Source of the DNA: Streptococcus sp. oral taxon 431
Lineage (GTDB): Bacteria > Bacillota > Bacilli > Lactobacillales > Streptococcaceae
Reading direction: 5' to 3'
Length of the DNA: 64,000 nt
NCBI RefSeq assembly: GCF_023115445.1
Contig: NZ_JALDUI010000002.1
Span: 62,001-126,000 of the forward strand
Part shown: piece after piece, positions 52,460-62,457 of the stretch
How the letters are laid out: every line of letters starts with the position of its first letter
How positions within the stretch are numbered: the stretch's first letter is position 1
Translations under genes and position numbers: made by a program
Notes under the pieces: model-generated
What the model was told of the DNA's origin: nothing
What the model saw: the letters and a program-made list of their open reading frames with translations, nothing else
Databases searched by the model: none

Positions 52460-53446
52460 ATGCCTGTTACGATTAAAGACGTGGCCAAGGCTGCAGGGGT
52501 TTCACCCTCAACCGTAACCCGTGTTATTCAAAATAAATCAACCATTAGCGATGAGACTAAAAAACGAGTTCGAAAGACAATGAAAGAGCTCAATTATCAT
52601 CCTAACCTCAATGCCCGAAGCTTGGTTAGTAGTTATACTCAGGTCATTGGTTTAGTTCTTCCAGACGACTCCGATGCCTTCTATCAAAATCCTTTCTTTC
52701 CTTCTGTTCTACGTGGTATTGCACAAGTTGCTTCAGAAAATCACTATGCCATCCAAATTGCAACTGGAAAAGATGAAAAAGAACGCTTAAATGCAATTTC
52801 ACAGATGGTCTATGGAAAGCGTGTAGACGGTCTTATCTTCTTGTATGCCCAAGAAAATGATCCCTTGGTAAAATTAGTTTCAGAAGAGCAATTTCCTTTC
52901 CTCATCCTTGGAAAATCCTTGTCCCCTTTTATTCCGCTTGTTGACAACGATAATATTCAAGCTGGTTTTGATGCGACAGAGTATTTCATCAAAAAAGGAT
53001 GCAAGCGAATTGCCTTTATCGGAGGTACTAAGCGACTCTTCGTAACACTAGACCGTCTGACAGGTTACGAGCTAGCTCTAAAACAACACCAACTTCCTCT
53101 CGATACTAATCTGACTTACTTTGCTACTGAATTTCTTGAAGATAATGGTTATCGCTTTAGTAGACTTCTCTTCAAACACAATCCAAATATTGACGCTATT
53201 ATTACCATTGATAGTCTCCTTGCTGCAGGGGTCTGTGATTACATCGCAAAACACCAACTGGATGTCCCTGTCCTCAGCTTCGACTCAGTCAATCCCAAGC
53301 TCAACTTGGCGGCCTATGTCGATATCAATAGTTTGGAGCTTGGTCGTGTCTCCTTTGAAACTATTCTCCAGATCATCAATGATGCTAAAAACAACAAACA
53401 AATTTGTTACCGCCAGTTGATTGCCCACAAAATCGTTGAAAAATAA
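52460..53446 (+). CDS. malR: Maltose operon repressor MalR (LacI family)
   Basis: A 328-residue LacI/GalR-type regulator. The N-terminal HTH and hinge (VTIKDVAKAAGVSPSTVTRV, then YHPNLNARSLV) precede a periplasmic-binding-protein-like sugar-sensing domain (VIGLVLPDDSDAFYQNPFF, RIAFIGGTKR, IDAIITIDSLLAAGV). It represses malQP and malXCD, whose promoters carry the AAACGTTTGC-type operators noted above, and is relieved by maltodextrin or maltose. It is followed by a strong terminator. Confidence 0.95.
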   Translation: MPVTIKDVAKAAGVSPSTVTRVIQNKSTISDETKKRVRKTMKELNYHPNLNARSLVSSYTQVIGLVLPDDSDAFYQNPFFPSVLRGIAQVASENHYAIQIATGKDEKERLNAISQMVYGKRVDGLIFLYAQENDPLVKLVSEEQFPFLILGKSLSPFIPLVDNDNIQAGFDATEYFIKKGCKRIAFIGGTKRLFVTLDRLTGYELALKQHQLPLDTNLTYFATEFLEDNGYRFSRLLFKHNPNIDAIITIDSLLAAGVCDYIAKHQLDVPVLSFDSVNPKLNLAAYVDINSLELGRVSFETILQIINDAKNNKQICYRQLIAHKIVEK

Positions 53447-53487
53447 AAAAGCCCAACTCTGACAATGTGTTCAAGAGTTGGGTTTTT
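53447..53487 (+). terminator. malAR terminator
   Basis: AAAGCCCAACTCT and AGAGTTGGGTTT form a long stem around a 13-nt loop, followed by TTCG. Confidence 0.85.
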
Positions 53488-53568
53488 CGTTCTATTCATT
53501 GTTATAAATAACTATTAGTAAACTAGAGCAAGGTATCACTAATGGAATTTGAAGATGTCCTGAAATCT

Positions 53569-54510
53569 TTAGTTTTCGACCTCGACAAATCGGCCTAGGA
53601 TATGAACATTTTCTGAAACAGAAACAAAGGCTGTTGGATCAACTTGCTTCATGATTAATTTAAAATCATTGAACTCTGCACGAGTGATAACCGTAATCAA
53701 AACAGCCTTACGCTGGTGATTATAAGTTCCTTCAGCATCATGTATCATGGTTGCTCCACGGTGCAATTTATTATGGATCTTCTCAATGACGGCATCTGGA
53801 TTGCTAGTAACAATCATGGCCTGCATGCGTTTTTGCTTGGTGAAAACTGCATCTGTCACACGACTTGAGACAAAGATGGTAATCATAGAATAAAGGGCAT
53901 ATTTCCAACCAAAGGTCACTCCTGCAATCAACATGATTGTACCATTGACCAAGAAAGAGATACTTCCGACGTTACGACCAGTCTTCTTACGAATGGTTAA
54001 GCTGACAATGTCTGTTCCACCACTGGAGATGTTATGACGTAAAGCAAAGCCGATCCCCAGTCCCATGACAACACCCCCAAAAAGGGCATTGATGATGGGA
54101 TCCTCTGTTAAGACCACCACAGGCACAAACTGGATAAAGAGCGAGCTCATGGATACCGTGATAAAGGTAAAAATCGTGAACTTATGCCCAATTTGATACC
54201 AAGCCAAAATCATGAGAGGAATATTGATGGCATAAAATGCTACTGAAATCGGGAAATGAAAACCAAACCAGTGGTTACTAAGGGCAGAAATAATCTGGGC
54301 CAAACCTGTCGCACCACTTGAATAAACGTGCCCTGGTTGGAAAAAGAAATTTACGGCTACTGCTGATAGAAAACCATATACCAGAGAAGCTGAGATTTTT
54401 TCATCGTATTTTTCTCGAGAAATACTTTGTAAAACACGCAAAATCTTTACTCGATAAGCAAAGCGGCGAAGATAATGGTACCACTTTTTAGTTAGTTTCG
54501 TTTGTTTCAT
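53569..54510 (-). CDS. YitT family membrane protein (DUF2179)
   Basis: A 313-residue protein. About five transmembrane helices ([49 protein letters not shown]) form a YitT domain, followed by a cytosolic DUF2179 domain ([35 protein letters not shown]). The function is unknown, though related proteins affect membrane homeostasis. It overlaps the 3' end of aspS by 23 bp, so it is coupled to aspS. Confidence 0.9.
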   Translation of the reverse strand: MKQTKLTKKWYHYLRRFAYRVKILRVLQSISREKYDEKISASLVYGFLSAVAVNFFFQPGHVYSSGATGLAQIISALSNHWFGFHFPISVAFYAINIPLMILAWYQIGHKFTIFTFITVSMSSLFIQFVPVVVLTEDPIINALFGGVVMGLGIGFALRHNISSGGTDIVSLTIRKKTGRNVGSISFLVNGTIMLIAGVTFGWKYALYSMITIFVSSRVTDAVFTKQKRMQAMIVTSNPDAVIEKIHNKLHRGATMIHDAEGTYNHQRKAVLITVITRAEFNDFKLIMKQVDPTAFVSVSENVHILGRFVEVEN

Positions 54511-56251
54511 CTTGTTCTACTTGTAGATTAAGTTCCTCTAGTTGTTTAAGAGCTACTATTGATGGTGCTTGCGTCATTGGGTCGCTAGCCTTGTTATTCT
54601 TAGGAAAGGCAATGACTTCACGGATATTATCTTCGCCTGCTAAGAGCATTACAAAGCGGTCAAGTCCAATAGCCAAGCCACCGTGTGGTGGGAATCCATA
54701 ATCCATGGCTTCCAAAAGGAATCCAAACTGGTCATTTGCTTCTTCTGCTGAGAATCCAAGGGCCTTGAACATACGTTCTTGGAGTTCTTTTTGGTTGATA
54801 CGAAGGCTACCACCACCAAGTTCATAACCGTTCAAGACGATGTCGTAGGCAATGGCACGAACCTTAGCCAAATCACCTTCAAGCTCATGAGCAGTTTCTG
54901 CTTGAGGAAGGGTAAATGGATGGTGGGCACTCATATAACGGCCTTCTTCTTCTGACCATTCAAACATTGGCCAGTCAACAACCCAAAGGAAGTTGAACTT
55001 GTCAGTATCAATCAAGCTAAGTTCTTTAGCAATACGTCCACGAAGGGCACCAAGTGTTGCATTGGCTACTTCAAGCGTATCTGCTACAAAGAGAACCAAG
55101 TCCTTATCTTCAAGACCAAGTGCTGTTGTCAAATCTGCCTGAACGCCAGTCAAGAATTTCGCAACTGGTCCATTTAATTCTCCATCAACTACCTTGACCC
55201 AAGCAAGACCTTTAGCACCATACTGTTTAGCTACTTCAGTCATCTTGTCAATATCTTTACGTGAATAGTTGTCCGCAGCTCCTTTGACCACAATGGCTTT
55301 TACAGCAGGTGCTTCTGAAAAGACTTTAAAGTCCACACCTTTGACCACTTCTGTCAAGTCCTGAAGCAACATGTCAAAACGCGTATCAGGTTTGTCAGAA
55401 CCATAAAGAGCCATAGCGTCATCGTATTTCATACGAGGGAATGGCAGCGTTACTTCAATCCCTTTTGTTTCCTTCATCACGCGCGCAATCAAGCCTTCTG
55501 TGATATCTTGGATTTCTTGCTCAGTAAGGAATGAAGTTTCCAAGTCGACCTGTGTAAACTCAGGTTGACGGTCTCCACGTAAATCTTCATCGCGGAAACA
55601 TTTGACGATTTGGTAGTAACGGTCAAATCCCGCATTCATTAACAACTGTTTGGTAATCTGCGGACTTTGAGGAAGGGCATAAAAATGCCCTTTATTGACA
55701 CGAGAAGGCACCAAATAGTCACGCGCCCCTTCTGGTGTTGACTTAGAAAGGAATGGCGTTTCCACATCGATAAATTCCAACTCATCCAAGTAGTTACGGA
55801 TAGAATGTGTCACCTTAGCACGCAGTTTAAGATTTTCCAACATTTCTGGACGACGAAGGTCAAGGTAGCGGTAACGTAGACGCGTATCGTCGTTTGCCTC
55901 AATGCCATCCTTAATCTCAAATGGTGTTGTTTTGGCTGTGTTAAGCACTGTAAGAGCTGTTACATTCAGCTCAACCGTTCCAGTCGCCAACTTGTCATTG
56001 GCCTGCTCACGTGCAGCAACCTGACCAGTCACCTCGATGACAAATTCACTACGAAGGCTTTCAGCTGTTGCCATCACCTCTGCAGATACTTTTTCTGGGT
56101 TGATAACCAACTGCATGATTCCTTCACGGTCACGAAGATCGATAAAAATCAAACCACCAAGGTCACGACGACGGCCAACCCAGCCTTTCAAGGTAATTTC
56201 TTGTCCGATGTGCTCCTCACGAACACGACCAGCATACATACTACGTTTCAT
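54488..56251 (-). CDS. aspS: Aspartyl-tRNA synthetase
   Basis: A 587-residue class IIb synthetase. The OB-fold anticodon-binding domain ([20 protein letters not shown]) is followed by motif 2 ([18 protein letters not shown], residues about 215-232) and motif 3 ([21 protein letters not shown], quoted as [12 protein letters not shown]). The bacterial GAD insertion is present in the middle. A TGGTAAAAT -10 lies upstream with AGGAGAG before the ATG. I saw no T-box leader. Confidence 0.97.
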   Translation of the reverse strand: MKRSMYAGRVREEHIGQEITLKGWVGRRRDLGGLIFIDLRDREGIMQLVINPEKVSAEVMATAESLRSEFVIEVTGQVAAREQANDKLATGTVELNVTALTVLNTAKTTPFEIKDGIEANDDTRLRYRYLDLRRPEMLENLKLRAKVTHSIRNYLDELEFIDVETPFLSKSTPEGARDYLVPSRVNKGHFYALPQSPQITKQLLMNAGFDRYYQIVKCFRDEDLRGDRQPEFTQVDLETSFLTEQEIQDITEGLIARVMKETKGIEVTLPFPRMKYDDAMALYGSDKPDTRFDMLLQDLTEVVKGVDFKVFSEAPAVKAIVVKGAADNYSRKDIDKMTEVAKQYGAKGLAWVKVVDGELNGPVAKFLTGVQADLTTALGLEDKDLVLFVADTLEVANATLGALRGRIAKELSLIDTDKFNFLWVVDWPMFEWSEEEGRYMSAHHPFTLPQAETAHELEGDLAKVRAIAYDIVLNGYELGGGSLRINQKELQERMFKALGFSAEEANDQFGFLLEAMDYGFPPHGGLAIGLDRFVMLLAGEDNIREVIAFPKNNKASDPMTQAPSIVALKQLEELNLQVEQDETNETN

Positions 56252-56399
56252 TGTTTCTCTCCTCTTTTATTCTGTTACTATTTTACCATAAAAGCGCAGG
56301 CTCTTCATGAAAATCATCAGAAAAGTTGAGAAGAATCCTGCTATAAATGAAAAAATCCAGCAAAGTCATTCGCTGGATCTTATTTTACTTGGTATTTCT

Positions 56400-56615
56400 T
56401 TATTTTTTTCGCTTTGCAGCAATCTCTGCAGCCTTTTTAGGGAGAACAATCTCCGTTGCATAGGCTGTTGCAAATCTCATAATACCTGCAATTGGTGCAA
56501 AGATAACTGCTAGATAGTTATAAAAGAAATCCCCTTTAAAAGCATAGGCAAGCGCTCCAATAATGAAGAAGAGAACAACTGCCTGAATCACTGCTAATAA
56601 TATCACTCGTTTCAT
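56400..56615 (-). CDS. Small membrane protein, end of the DUF3169 operon
   Basis: A 71-residue protein with two hydrophobic segments (VILLAVIQAVVLFFIIGALAY and YNYLAVIFAPIAGIMRF) and a basic C-terminus. AGGAGG precedes the ATG. It lies 18 bp after the CPBP gene and is the last member of the eight-gene unit; a hairpin, ATCCAGC/GCTGGAT (56354-56379), follows. No family is recognised. Confidence 0.65.
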   Translation of the reverse strand: MKRVILLAVIQAVVLFFIIGALAYAFKGDFFYNYLAVIFAPIAGIMRFATAYATEIVLPKKAAEIAAKRKK

Positions 56616-56633
56616 GACTTCCTCCTGAGTCTA

Positions 56634-57275
56634 TTATAGCATCATTATCATGACAAATGAAATTAAATTGTTCAAGGCATGCAATCCCATACTATAAGCC
56701 AGACCACCTTTGCTGATATAAGCCAATCCCAAACTAAAACCAAGTGAAGCATAAACTAGAAATTGTTGAGGAGTGCCAGGGAAATGAACAAGAGCAAAAA
56801 TGATACTACTTACAAGTAGGAAGAGAGCTGTCTGCTTGACATTATCCTGTTGAGGGAAGACATAACGAGCTAGCATACCTCTAAAGGTTAACTCTTCTGT
56901 CAGGGGCGCAAAGACAACTATCATGAAGAAAGCGAAGAGAGGTTGATTATGAGTCAATTGTTCTGCCGTCTGTTGATTGACTGATGGATCATTTGGCAAA
57001 AAGAATTGGGCAACAATGACAAGGGCCCATACCAAGGCAGGCAACCAGATGTATTTGTTGAGGGCTGTTTTTTCAATCGTAACGGTTCCTGTCTTATACC
57101 ACTTGTATGTTAAGAATGTAAATGCTCCTGCCAAGAGAATATAAAGCGGAAGAACACCGATTATAGGTGCACCTAAGCTAAGAGTAATCAGAGGTAATGC
57201 CTGAATAAAACCGTAGATAAACAAAAATGATAAGAAAGCAAGAACAAACCAGCCAATGTTTTTAAGTAATTTCAT
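56634..57275 (-). CDS. CPBP family intramembrane protease-like protein
   Basis: A 213-residue multipass protein of the CPBP (CAAX protease and bacteriocin-processing) family. The catalytic motif 1 is EELTFRGMLARY (about residues 127-138); motif 2 FALVHFP and motif 3 region GLHALNNLISF follow. Gram-positive members process or give immunity to bacteriocins, or act on membrane proteins. It lies 9 bp after the DUF3169 genes, in the operon with the HTH regulator, so it may act on one of those membrane proteins. Confidence 0.85.
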   Translation of the reverse strand: MKLLKNIGWFVLAFLSFLFIYGFIQALPLITLSLGAPIIGVLPLYILLAGAFTFLTYKWYKTGTVTIEKTALNKYIWLPALVWALVIVAQFFLPNDPSVNQQTAEQLTHNQPLFAFFMIVVFAPLTEELTFRGMLARYVFPQQDNVKQTALFLLVSSIIFALVHFPGTPQQFLVYASLGFSLGLAYISKGGLAYSMGLHALNNLISFVMIMML

Positions 57276-57284
57276 AAAAGACTC

Positions 57285-57998
57285 CTATTTAAAATAACGT
57301 TTTGTTTTTCTTAATTGTGCGATAGTTATATAAAAATGAATGACGACTAAAAGAACTAAGGCAACCACTTGTATTTCTCGTAAAACAACTGATAATACTA
57401 TCAATAAAAAATAGAGTGATGGCAGTAAAATCTGATTCAACCTAAACAGAGTTAAATAGGCACTCTCCATCTCTGCCTGCTTTTCTCCCTCATCATAACT
57501 GTTAAGATAGGTTAAAATATCTTTTGGAGTGTAATAAGCAGACAGTTTATAGTGTCGAACGATAAAAATAGTTCGCAACAAGTAATTGGCAACAATAATG
57601 TATAAGCATAATAGAATAAGAGTAGGAAGAATTAGCAAGGTATTTTTAAATATCGGAGAAATTAGTATGATCCCACTGGTCATCATTGCTATCATCAAAA
57701 CATTTGAAGAAACTGAACCATAATCTAAGTAACGATAAGCTCTTACATAGGTTTGGTTACTATCTTCTTCCTCTGTCGCCCTTTGATAAAGAGTATAAAC
57801 TTCGCGACTTTTACCAAGATAATACATGGCTAAAACGAAGGAAAGTCCTCCAATAACAAGAGCGATTCCATAAATAGTAGGTAAGACTTGTTCCATTTGA
57901 ATCTGTTCAACTATCCCTCTAAGAGTGTAGGCAAAGGCTACTACAAAAGCACTTAACATACACATTACTACTCTCAACCATCTACGATTATTATTCAT
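57285..57998 (-). CDS. DUF3169 membrane protein (copy B)
   Basis: A 237-residue protein with six predicted transmembrane helices. It shares with copy A (58054-58794) the blocks LDYGSVSSN/LEFGNIAFN, YLLRTIFIVRHYKL/YFYKTIAIVRQFDM, PKDILTYLNSYDEGEKQAEMES/PKDILDYVNSYDEGERQANLEQ (partly shown) and a KRYFK C-terminus, so the two are tandem paralogues. The start at 57998 follows AGAGGT. DUF3169 proteins have no known function. Confidence 0.8.
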   Translation of the reverse strand: MNNNRRWLRVVMCMLSAFVVAFAYTLRGIVEQIQMEQVLPTIYGIALVIGGLSFVLAMYYLGKSREVYTLYQRATEEEDSNQTYVRAYRYLDYGSVSSNVLMIAMMTSGIILISPIFKNTLLILPTLILLCLYIIVANYLLRTIFIVRHYKLSAYYTPKDILTYLNSYDEGEKQAEMESAYLTLFRLNQILLPSLYFLLIVLSVVLREIQVVALVLLVVIHFYITIAQLRKTKRYFK

Positions 57999-58053
57999 TT
58001 TCTGACCTCTATCTAAACTAGCCAATAACCTTAAGTAGTTTCAGTGATCTTTC

Positions 58054-58794
58054 CTATTTGAAATAGCGTTTTACCATAGGTAACTGCATCACATTGATAT
58101 AAATATGGATTGTTCCTACGAGCAAGAAGGCTAGTAACTGAATCTCTCCTGTCAGTAAAGAAAAGAGAGCAATCAGAAAGTACAAAGCTGGCAAGACATA
58201 CTGATGTAATTGGAATAAAATCCGAAAACTCTGTTCCAAATTAGCCTGGCGCTCCCCTTCATCGTAAGAATTGACATAATCTAAGATATCCTTTGGCATA
58301 GAGAAAAATACCATATCAAACTGGCGAACAATCGCAATGGTTTTATAAAAATATTTTTGAGCATTAAAAATCAACACTAATCCCAAAAAAGAAAGAGATA
58401 AGGTTATATTGCTTCTATTTAGTATAACCACTTCACTTGCTGAAATGAAGAGAGCCAATAAAATCGCTACGTTTGTAATATTAAAAGCAATGTTACCAAA
58501 CTCAAGATTCCGGTACATTTGCACATAATAGGTTTCATTCAGGTCATCATCCATCTCCTCTTGATACAAGGAATGAAATTTTCTGCTTTTCTTTAAGAAA
58601 TTGAACGTCAAAAGAATGCTAATGAAACCTAACAGTAAACAAATAGTTGATATCCAGGGTATCAAGACTTTTACATCTAAAATAACTTCGTAGGATTCGG
58701 CACCGGCCTTATACATCCCTACAAAACCGCCCAAGAAACCTCCAAAGACAACAGACATTAAAAATAACAAGCCACCTTTCTTATTCTTTTTCAT
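58054..58794 (-). CDS. DUF3169 membrane protein (copy A)
   Basis: A 246-residue protein, paralogue of the next gene, with six predicted transmembrane helices and the central PKDILDYVNSYDEGERQ motif. ATG 58794 (AAGGAG 8 nt upstream) is slightly preferred to 58800. It starts 2 bp after the stop of the small membrane-protein gene, and 55 bp separate it from copy B. Confidence 0.8.
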   Translation of the reverse strand: MKKNKKGGLLFLMSVVFGGFLGGFVGMYKAGAESYEVILDVKVLIPWISTICLLLGFISILLTFNFLKKSRKFHSLYQEEMDDDLNETYYVQMYRNLEFGNIAFNITNVAILLALFISASEVVILNRSNITLSLSFLGLVLIFNAQKYFYKTIAIVRQFDMVFFSMPKDILDYVNSYDEGERQANLEQSFRILFQLHQYVLPALYFLIALFSLLTGEIQLLAFLLVGTIHIYINVMQLPMVKRYFK

Positions 58795-58796
58795 AT

Positions 58797-58997
58797 TCAT
58801 TCTCCTTTTTCACTTGCTAAATTGTTTACTTTCTTTTCAATCCAGTCAACGACTGGGATAAGAGCAAAGTAGGTCCAAATAAATTGGTTGCTTTGATATG
58901 GATTAAACCAGCCTAGGTCCATCCCAATCAGTAGAAATACGCTGACTAATAAAGCTAGGGCAACTACATAATAAATCACTTTATACTTGTTCATCAT
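58797..58997 (-). CDS. Small two-helix membrane protein (copy 2)
   Basis: A 66-residue protein with two hydrophobic segments. The start MMNKYKVIYYVVALALLVSV aligns with copy 1 (MMNKFKVIYYMSVLALIVSA), and both continue with a GWF motif, so they are tandem paralogues. AAGGAG precedes the ATG pair. It overlaps copy 1 by 17 bp. Confidence 0.7.
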   Translation of the reverse strand: MMNKYKVIYYVVALALLVSVFLLIGMDLGWFNPYQSNQFIWTYFALIPVVDWIEKKVNNLASEKGE

Positions 58998-59169
58998 TTT
59001 TCTCCTTTTTCTTCAACCGATTGAAAATGGACAAGAGGGCTAAATTAAGCCAAAACAAATACTTACTTTCATCAAAATAAAACCACCCCAGTAATGTTCC
59101 AATCATAGCGAAAGCACTCACAATGAGGGCAAGAACACTCATGTAATAAATCACTTTAAACTTATTCAT
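58981..59169 (-). CDS. Small two-helix membrane protein (copy 1)
   Basis: A 62-residue protein, paralogue of the next gene, two membrane segments with a short basic C-terminus (RLKKKEKNDEQV). Its ATG overlaps the HTH gene's TGA in a TGATG junction, so translation is coupled. No family is recognised. Proteins of this kind often accompany such HTH regulators in streptococci. Confidence 0.7.
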   Translation of the reverse strand: MNKFKVIYYMSVLALIVSAFAMIGTLLGWFYFDESKYLFWLNLALLSIFNRLKKKEKNDEQV

Positions 59170-59375
59170 CACTCATCCTCCTCTAAGCGAAATACCGATT
59201 CGACTGTTTCGTTGAAAATTTGAGATATTTTCAGGGCAATGATAATGGACGGGGTGTATTCGTCCCGTTCTAATAGGCTAATGGTCTGCCTGGACACGCC
59301 TGCTAGCTTGGCCAGTTCAGTTTGATTAAGGCCATCGCGAGCCCGAAGCTCTTTTAGACGATTTTTTAGTTGCAT
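59169..59375 (-). CDS. Cro/CI-type HTH regulator
   Basis: A 68-residue XRE regulator starting MQLKNRLKELRARDGLNQTE, with HTH LAKLAGVSRQTISLLERDEY (about residues 21-40). This is the compact group typified by regulators of membrane-protein operons. A longer GTG start at 59384 is possible. It lies 9 bp after the upstream membrane-anchored gene. A 26-bp perfect inverted repeat at the operon promoter is its likely binding site. Confidence 0.85.
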   Translation of the reverse strand: MQLKNRLKELRARDGLNQTELAKLAGVSRQTISLLERDEYTPSIIIALKISQIFNETVESVFRLEEDE

Positions 59376-59384
59376 GTTACACAC

Positions 59385-59699
59385 CTACTCTCCGTCAAAT
59401 TGAATCGTTTGGATATCCTCAATGCGTTGTAGTTTGAATTTTTCTTTTCCCTTTTTATCTACACGTCGTAGCTTGACCCATTCCTCATCAACATCCACAA
59501 CTTCCCAGTTATCTGTTCCAAATAATTGTCCAACGATGACCGGCGTTCTCCCAATCAATTCTTTTAATAATTTTGACATATCTATATTTCCTTTCTGTTT
59601 TTGCTCAATTTTTTTAATTTGATTTTCTAGTTTCTTGACCTTTTGGGAATGGTAGATATAATACATAATCACAAGAGGTACAAATCCTAATGCCCACAT
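59385..59699 (-). CDS. Membrane-anchored small protein, first gene of the operon
   Basis: A 104-residue protein. One N-terminal membrane helix (MWALGFVPLVIMYYIYH) is followed by a coiled-coil linker (KVKKLENQIKKIEQKQK) and a small beta-rich domain (TPVIVGQLFGTDNWEVVDVD, RRVDKKGKEKFKLQRIEDI). ATG 59699 has AAGGAAC upstream; the longer frame overlaps the promoter. No named family is recognised. It leads the eight-gene unit 59699 to 56400. Confidence 0.65.
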   Translation of the reverse strand: MWALGFVPLVIMYYIYHSQKVKKLENQIKKIEQKQKGNIDMSKLLKELIGRTPVIVGQLFGTDNWEVVDVDEEWVKLRRVDKKGKEKFKLQRIEDIQTIQFDGE

Positions 59700-59735
59700 A
59701 ATCGTTCCTTGCTCCTTTTCTCTTAACTTGCTTAC

Positions 59736-59780
59736 ATTGTAACACATCTTTTTCTTTTTGACAATCATATTTGTCAAAAA
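59736..59780 (-). promoter_or_regulatory. Promoter and 26-bp operator of the HTH/DUF3169 operon
   Basis: TTGTCA (59759-59764), 17-bp spacer and TACAAT (59736-59741) form the minus-strand promoter. The -35 lies within a perfect inverted repeat at 59755-59780: TTTTTGACAA, 6-nt spacer, TTGTCAAAAA. A bound dimer would exclude RNA polymerase. Confidence 0.82.
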
Positions 59781-59813
59781 GTTTATGATTTTTGTCATTT
59801 TGCAAAAGAAAAC

Positions 59814-59835
59814 GGTCAGGAGTAAAATCCTGACC
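59814..59835 (-). terminator. hisS terminator
   Basis: GGTCAGGA, loop of 6 nt, TCCTGACC and then GTTTTCTTTT on the minus strand, 13 bp after the hisS stop codon. Confidence 0.85.
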
Positions 59836-59848
59836 AGTTTATCTGCTA

Positions 59849-61129
59849 TTAAAATCCTAGTTTTTCAAAGGTTTCTGAGAAGTTTTGACTGATAGCATCA
59901 AGTGACACTTGAACTTCTTCTCGAGTTTGGTTATTCTTAACTGTCACTTGTCCGCTTTCGACTTCACTCTCTCCTAGAGTGATGATAGTCTTAGCCGCAA
60001 AGACATCGGCTGACTTAAACTGAGCTTTAAGCTTGCGGTTAAGGTAATCACGCTCTGCTTTGAAACCTTGTTGGCGAAGAGCCTGTACTAATTCCAAGGC
60101 CTTAACATTTGCTCCTTCTCCCAAGACTGCGATATAGACATCTAGGGCGTTTTCGATAGGAAGTGCTACACCTTGTTTTTCAAGGACCAAAAGCAGGCGC
60201 TCTACACCAAGTCCAAAACCAAATCCAGCAGTCTCAGGGCCACCAAAATAGGCAACTAAGCCATCATAGCGACCACCCGCACAGACGGTCAAGTCATTGC
60301 CCTCGATTTCTGTGATGAACTCGAAAATCGTGTGGTTGTAGTAGTCCAGACCACGCACCATATTGGTATCAATGATGTAGTCTACACCCAGATTTTCCAA
60401 CATCTGACGAACAGCATCAAAGTGAGCTTGGCTTTCTGCATCCAGGTAATCCAAGATAGATGGTGCATTCTCCACTGACACCTTGTCTTCTTTTTCCTTA
60501 GAGTCCAAGACACGGAGAGGATTTTCCTCCAAGCGACGTTGGCTATCCTTAGACAAGGTCTCCTTTAGTGGTGTCAAATAGTCAATCAAGGCCTGACGGT
60601 AGGCTGCACGGCTCTCAGGATTTCCAAGGGTGTTGAGGTGCAATTTAACACCTTGTATGCCAATTTCTTTCAAGAAGTGGGCTGCCATAGCGATCGTTTC
60701 TACATCAGTAGCTGGATTGCTAGAGCCAAAACACTCCACACCTATCTGGTGGAATTGGCGTAAACGACCTGCTTGTGGGCGCTCATAGCGGAACATTGGC
60801 CCCATGTAGTAGAACTTACTTGGTTTTTGAACCTCTGGTGCAAAGAGTTTGTTTTCCACATAAGAACGAACGACTGGAGCAGTTCCTTCTGGACGGAGGG
60901 TAATATGACGGTCTCCCTTGTCATAGAAATCATACATTTCCTTGGTTACGATATCCGTTGTGTCTCCAACAGAACGACTGATGACTTCGTAGTGCTCAAA
61001 AATTGGGGTACGTACTTCTGCGTAGTTGTAGCGTTTGAAGATTTCACGCGCAAAGCCTTCAACGTACTGCCATTTGACAGACTCAGCAGGTAAAATATCC
61101 TGCGTTCCTTTTGGTTTTTGTAATTTCAT
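59849..61129 (-). CDS. hisS: Histidyl-tRNA synthetase
   Basis: A 426-residue class II synthetase. It begins [14 protein letters not shown]. Motif 2 is [21 protein letters not shown] (about residues 112-132, quoted as [17 protein letters not shown]), and the histidine-binding motifs are [11 protein letters not shown] and CAGGRYDGL, with [13 protein letters not shown] as motif 3. The C-terminal anticodon-binding domain ends the protein. -10 TGGTAAAAT lies upstream. It is monocistronic. Confidence 0.97.
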   Translation of the reverse strand: MKLQKPKGTQDILPAESVKWQYVEGFAREIFKRYNYAEVRTPIFEHYEVISRSVGDTTDIVTKEMYDFYDKGDRHITLRPEGTAPVVRSYVENKLFAPEVQKPSKFYYMGPMFRYERPQAGRLRQFHQIGVECFGSSNPATDVETIAMAAHFLKEIGIQGVKLHLNTLGNPESRAAYRQALIDYLTPLKETLSKDSQRRLEENPLRVLDSKEKEDKVSVENAPSILDYLDAESQAHFDAVRQMLENLGVDYIIDTNMVRGLDYYNHTIFEFITEIEGNDLTVCAGGRYDGLVAYFGGPETAGFGFGLGVERLLLVLEKQGVALPIENALDVYIAVLGEGANVKALELVQALRQQGFKAERDYLNRKLKAQFKSADVFAAKTIITLGESEVESGQVTVKNNQTREEVQVSLDAISQNFSETFEKLGF

Positions 61130-61209
61130 AGAGAATCCTCTTTATAACTTAATAGTCCTATTTTACCATAAATGAAGGGATTGGGACAGTCTGAAAAGAA
61201 GACGAACAC

Positions 61210-62457
61210 CTAAATTTCATTTTTGAGATTGAGACTTGTCAGAAGAATAGCTATCAGAGAAAGACCTACGAAAAGTATCCAAGTCAACTGTATATCCCAT
61301 ACCGCCACCAGTGAAAAACAGGCCGTCCCCACTGGTATAGATAGAGTAAACAACAAACCTAAAAAATTACTGGTACGAGAGAGAACCTCTGGAGCAAGAT
61401 TTTTCATGAGCAGAGCACTAATTTTAGGGGAAATTTTACCAGAGATATACATGGTAAAAAAGACGAAAAGCATCCCGAGCAAGACTTGGTTTAACAAATT
61501 AGATAGCCCAACTAGACTGGCTCCTAATGTAACCCACATCATCAATCTAGGCAGAGATTGCTTCCCAAAATAGTCATTTCCCGTAAGACTACTGATGATA
61601 ACTGCTAATAAGGTAATCAATTGTAAGATAAACAAGGCATCCTTGTAGGAAAAATTCAGTAAGGAATGATTTAAAAGGAAGATGTTATAGATACCACCTA
61701 AGGCACCACCCAAAGCATTGATAAGCAAGATAGCAAAGAGCATAAAACCAAAGTTTTTCTGTCCACTTTTAAGAAAAACGAGACGTAAGTTTCGATAAAT
61801 CGTTAAAAATTGATCTTTGATAGAAAGTTTCTCATTTTTCAGTGATTTACTATCAACAAGTGGAGTTGATAAGCTTAATTCAGCCCTTCCTAAAAAGAGA
61901 ATGAGAGCTGACACTAGGAAAAATATGGCATTGATTCCCGCTACGAGCGAAAAGTTCTGTGTTGACACCCCTAATAGCCAAACTCCAAAAGCTTGGCCGC
62001 CAATAGCAGAAATATAGGTAATAAACTGGGAAAAGGAATAGGCCTCCATCAAATCTGGCTCTGCTACTTTTTCTTTAACGAGAGGCATTCGCAAGCCACC
62101 AGCAAAATCACTAGCTACATCACTAATGACATTGATGAGACAAAGGGTCGAAAAGGCAAAGAAACTAGCTTGCTGAACAACTAGGGCTGCTAGAAAAAAT
62201 AAAACCGCCTGAAATAAACCGACATAGGTCATCCATTTGACCTTGTCCTTGGTATAATCTGCCCGAATGCCCACAAAAACTGTAAAAAGAGTTGGAAGCA
62301 TCATCACAACATTCGCCATAGCAACGGCAACAGAAGCCTCTGGCAAAGTTGAGGCATAGACCACAAACACTAAATTAAAAATGGAAGCTCCAAAAGCATT
62401 GAAAAATCGTGATAAACTCAAAACTCTGTAAGCTTGATTTCTTAGTAATAGTTTCAT
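61210..62457 (-). CDS. MFS family efflux-type transporter
   Basis: A 415-residue membrane protein with about 12 helices. It belongs to the MFS group that includes macrolide/bacteriocin-type exporters (N-terminal LRNQAYRVLSLSRFFNAFGA, GIRADYTKDKVKWMTYVGLFQ, quoted to fit). The ATG at 62457 has AGAGGAA upstream. It lies directly downstream of an Rgg-type regulator gene on the same strand, the usual layout of an Rgg/MutR-regulated exporter. Substrate unknown. Confidence 0.85.
   Translation of the reverse strand: MKLLLRNQAYRVLSLSRFFNAFGASIFNLVFVVYASTLPEASVAVAMANVVMMLPTLFTVFVGIRADYTKDKVKWMTYVGLFQAVLFFLAALVVQQASFFAFSTLCLINVISDVASDFAGGLRMPLVKEKVAEPDLMEAYSFSQFITYISAIGGQAFGVWLLGVSTQNFSLVAGINAIFFLVSALILFLGRAELSLSTPLVDSKSLKNEKLSIKDQFLTIYRNLRLVFLKSGQKNFGFMLFAILLINALGGALGGIYNIFLLNHSLLNFSYKDALFILQLITLLAVIISSLTGNDYFGKQSLPRLMMWVTLGASLVGLSNLLNQVLLGMLFVFFTMYISGKISPKISALLMKNLAPEVLSRTSNFLGLLFTLSIPVGTACFSLVAVWDIQLTWILFVGLSLIAILLTSLNLKNEI

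Noticed and set aside
56252..56350. T-box leader for aspS (and likewise tyrS, hisS)
   Set aside because: The leaders are short and lack the T-box sequence and terminator. Each gene has an extended -10 close to its ATG.
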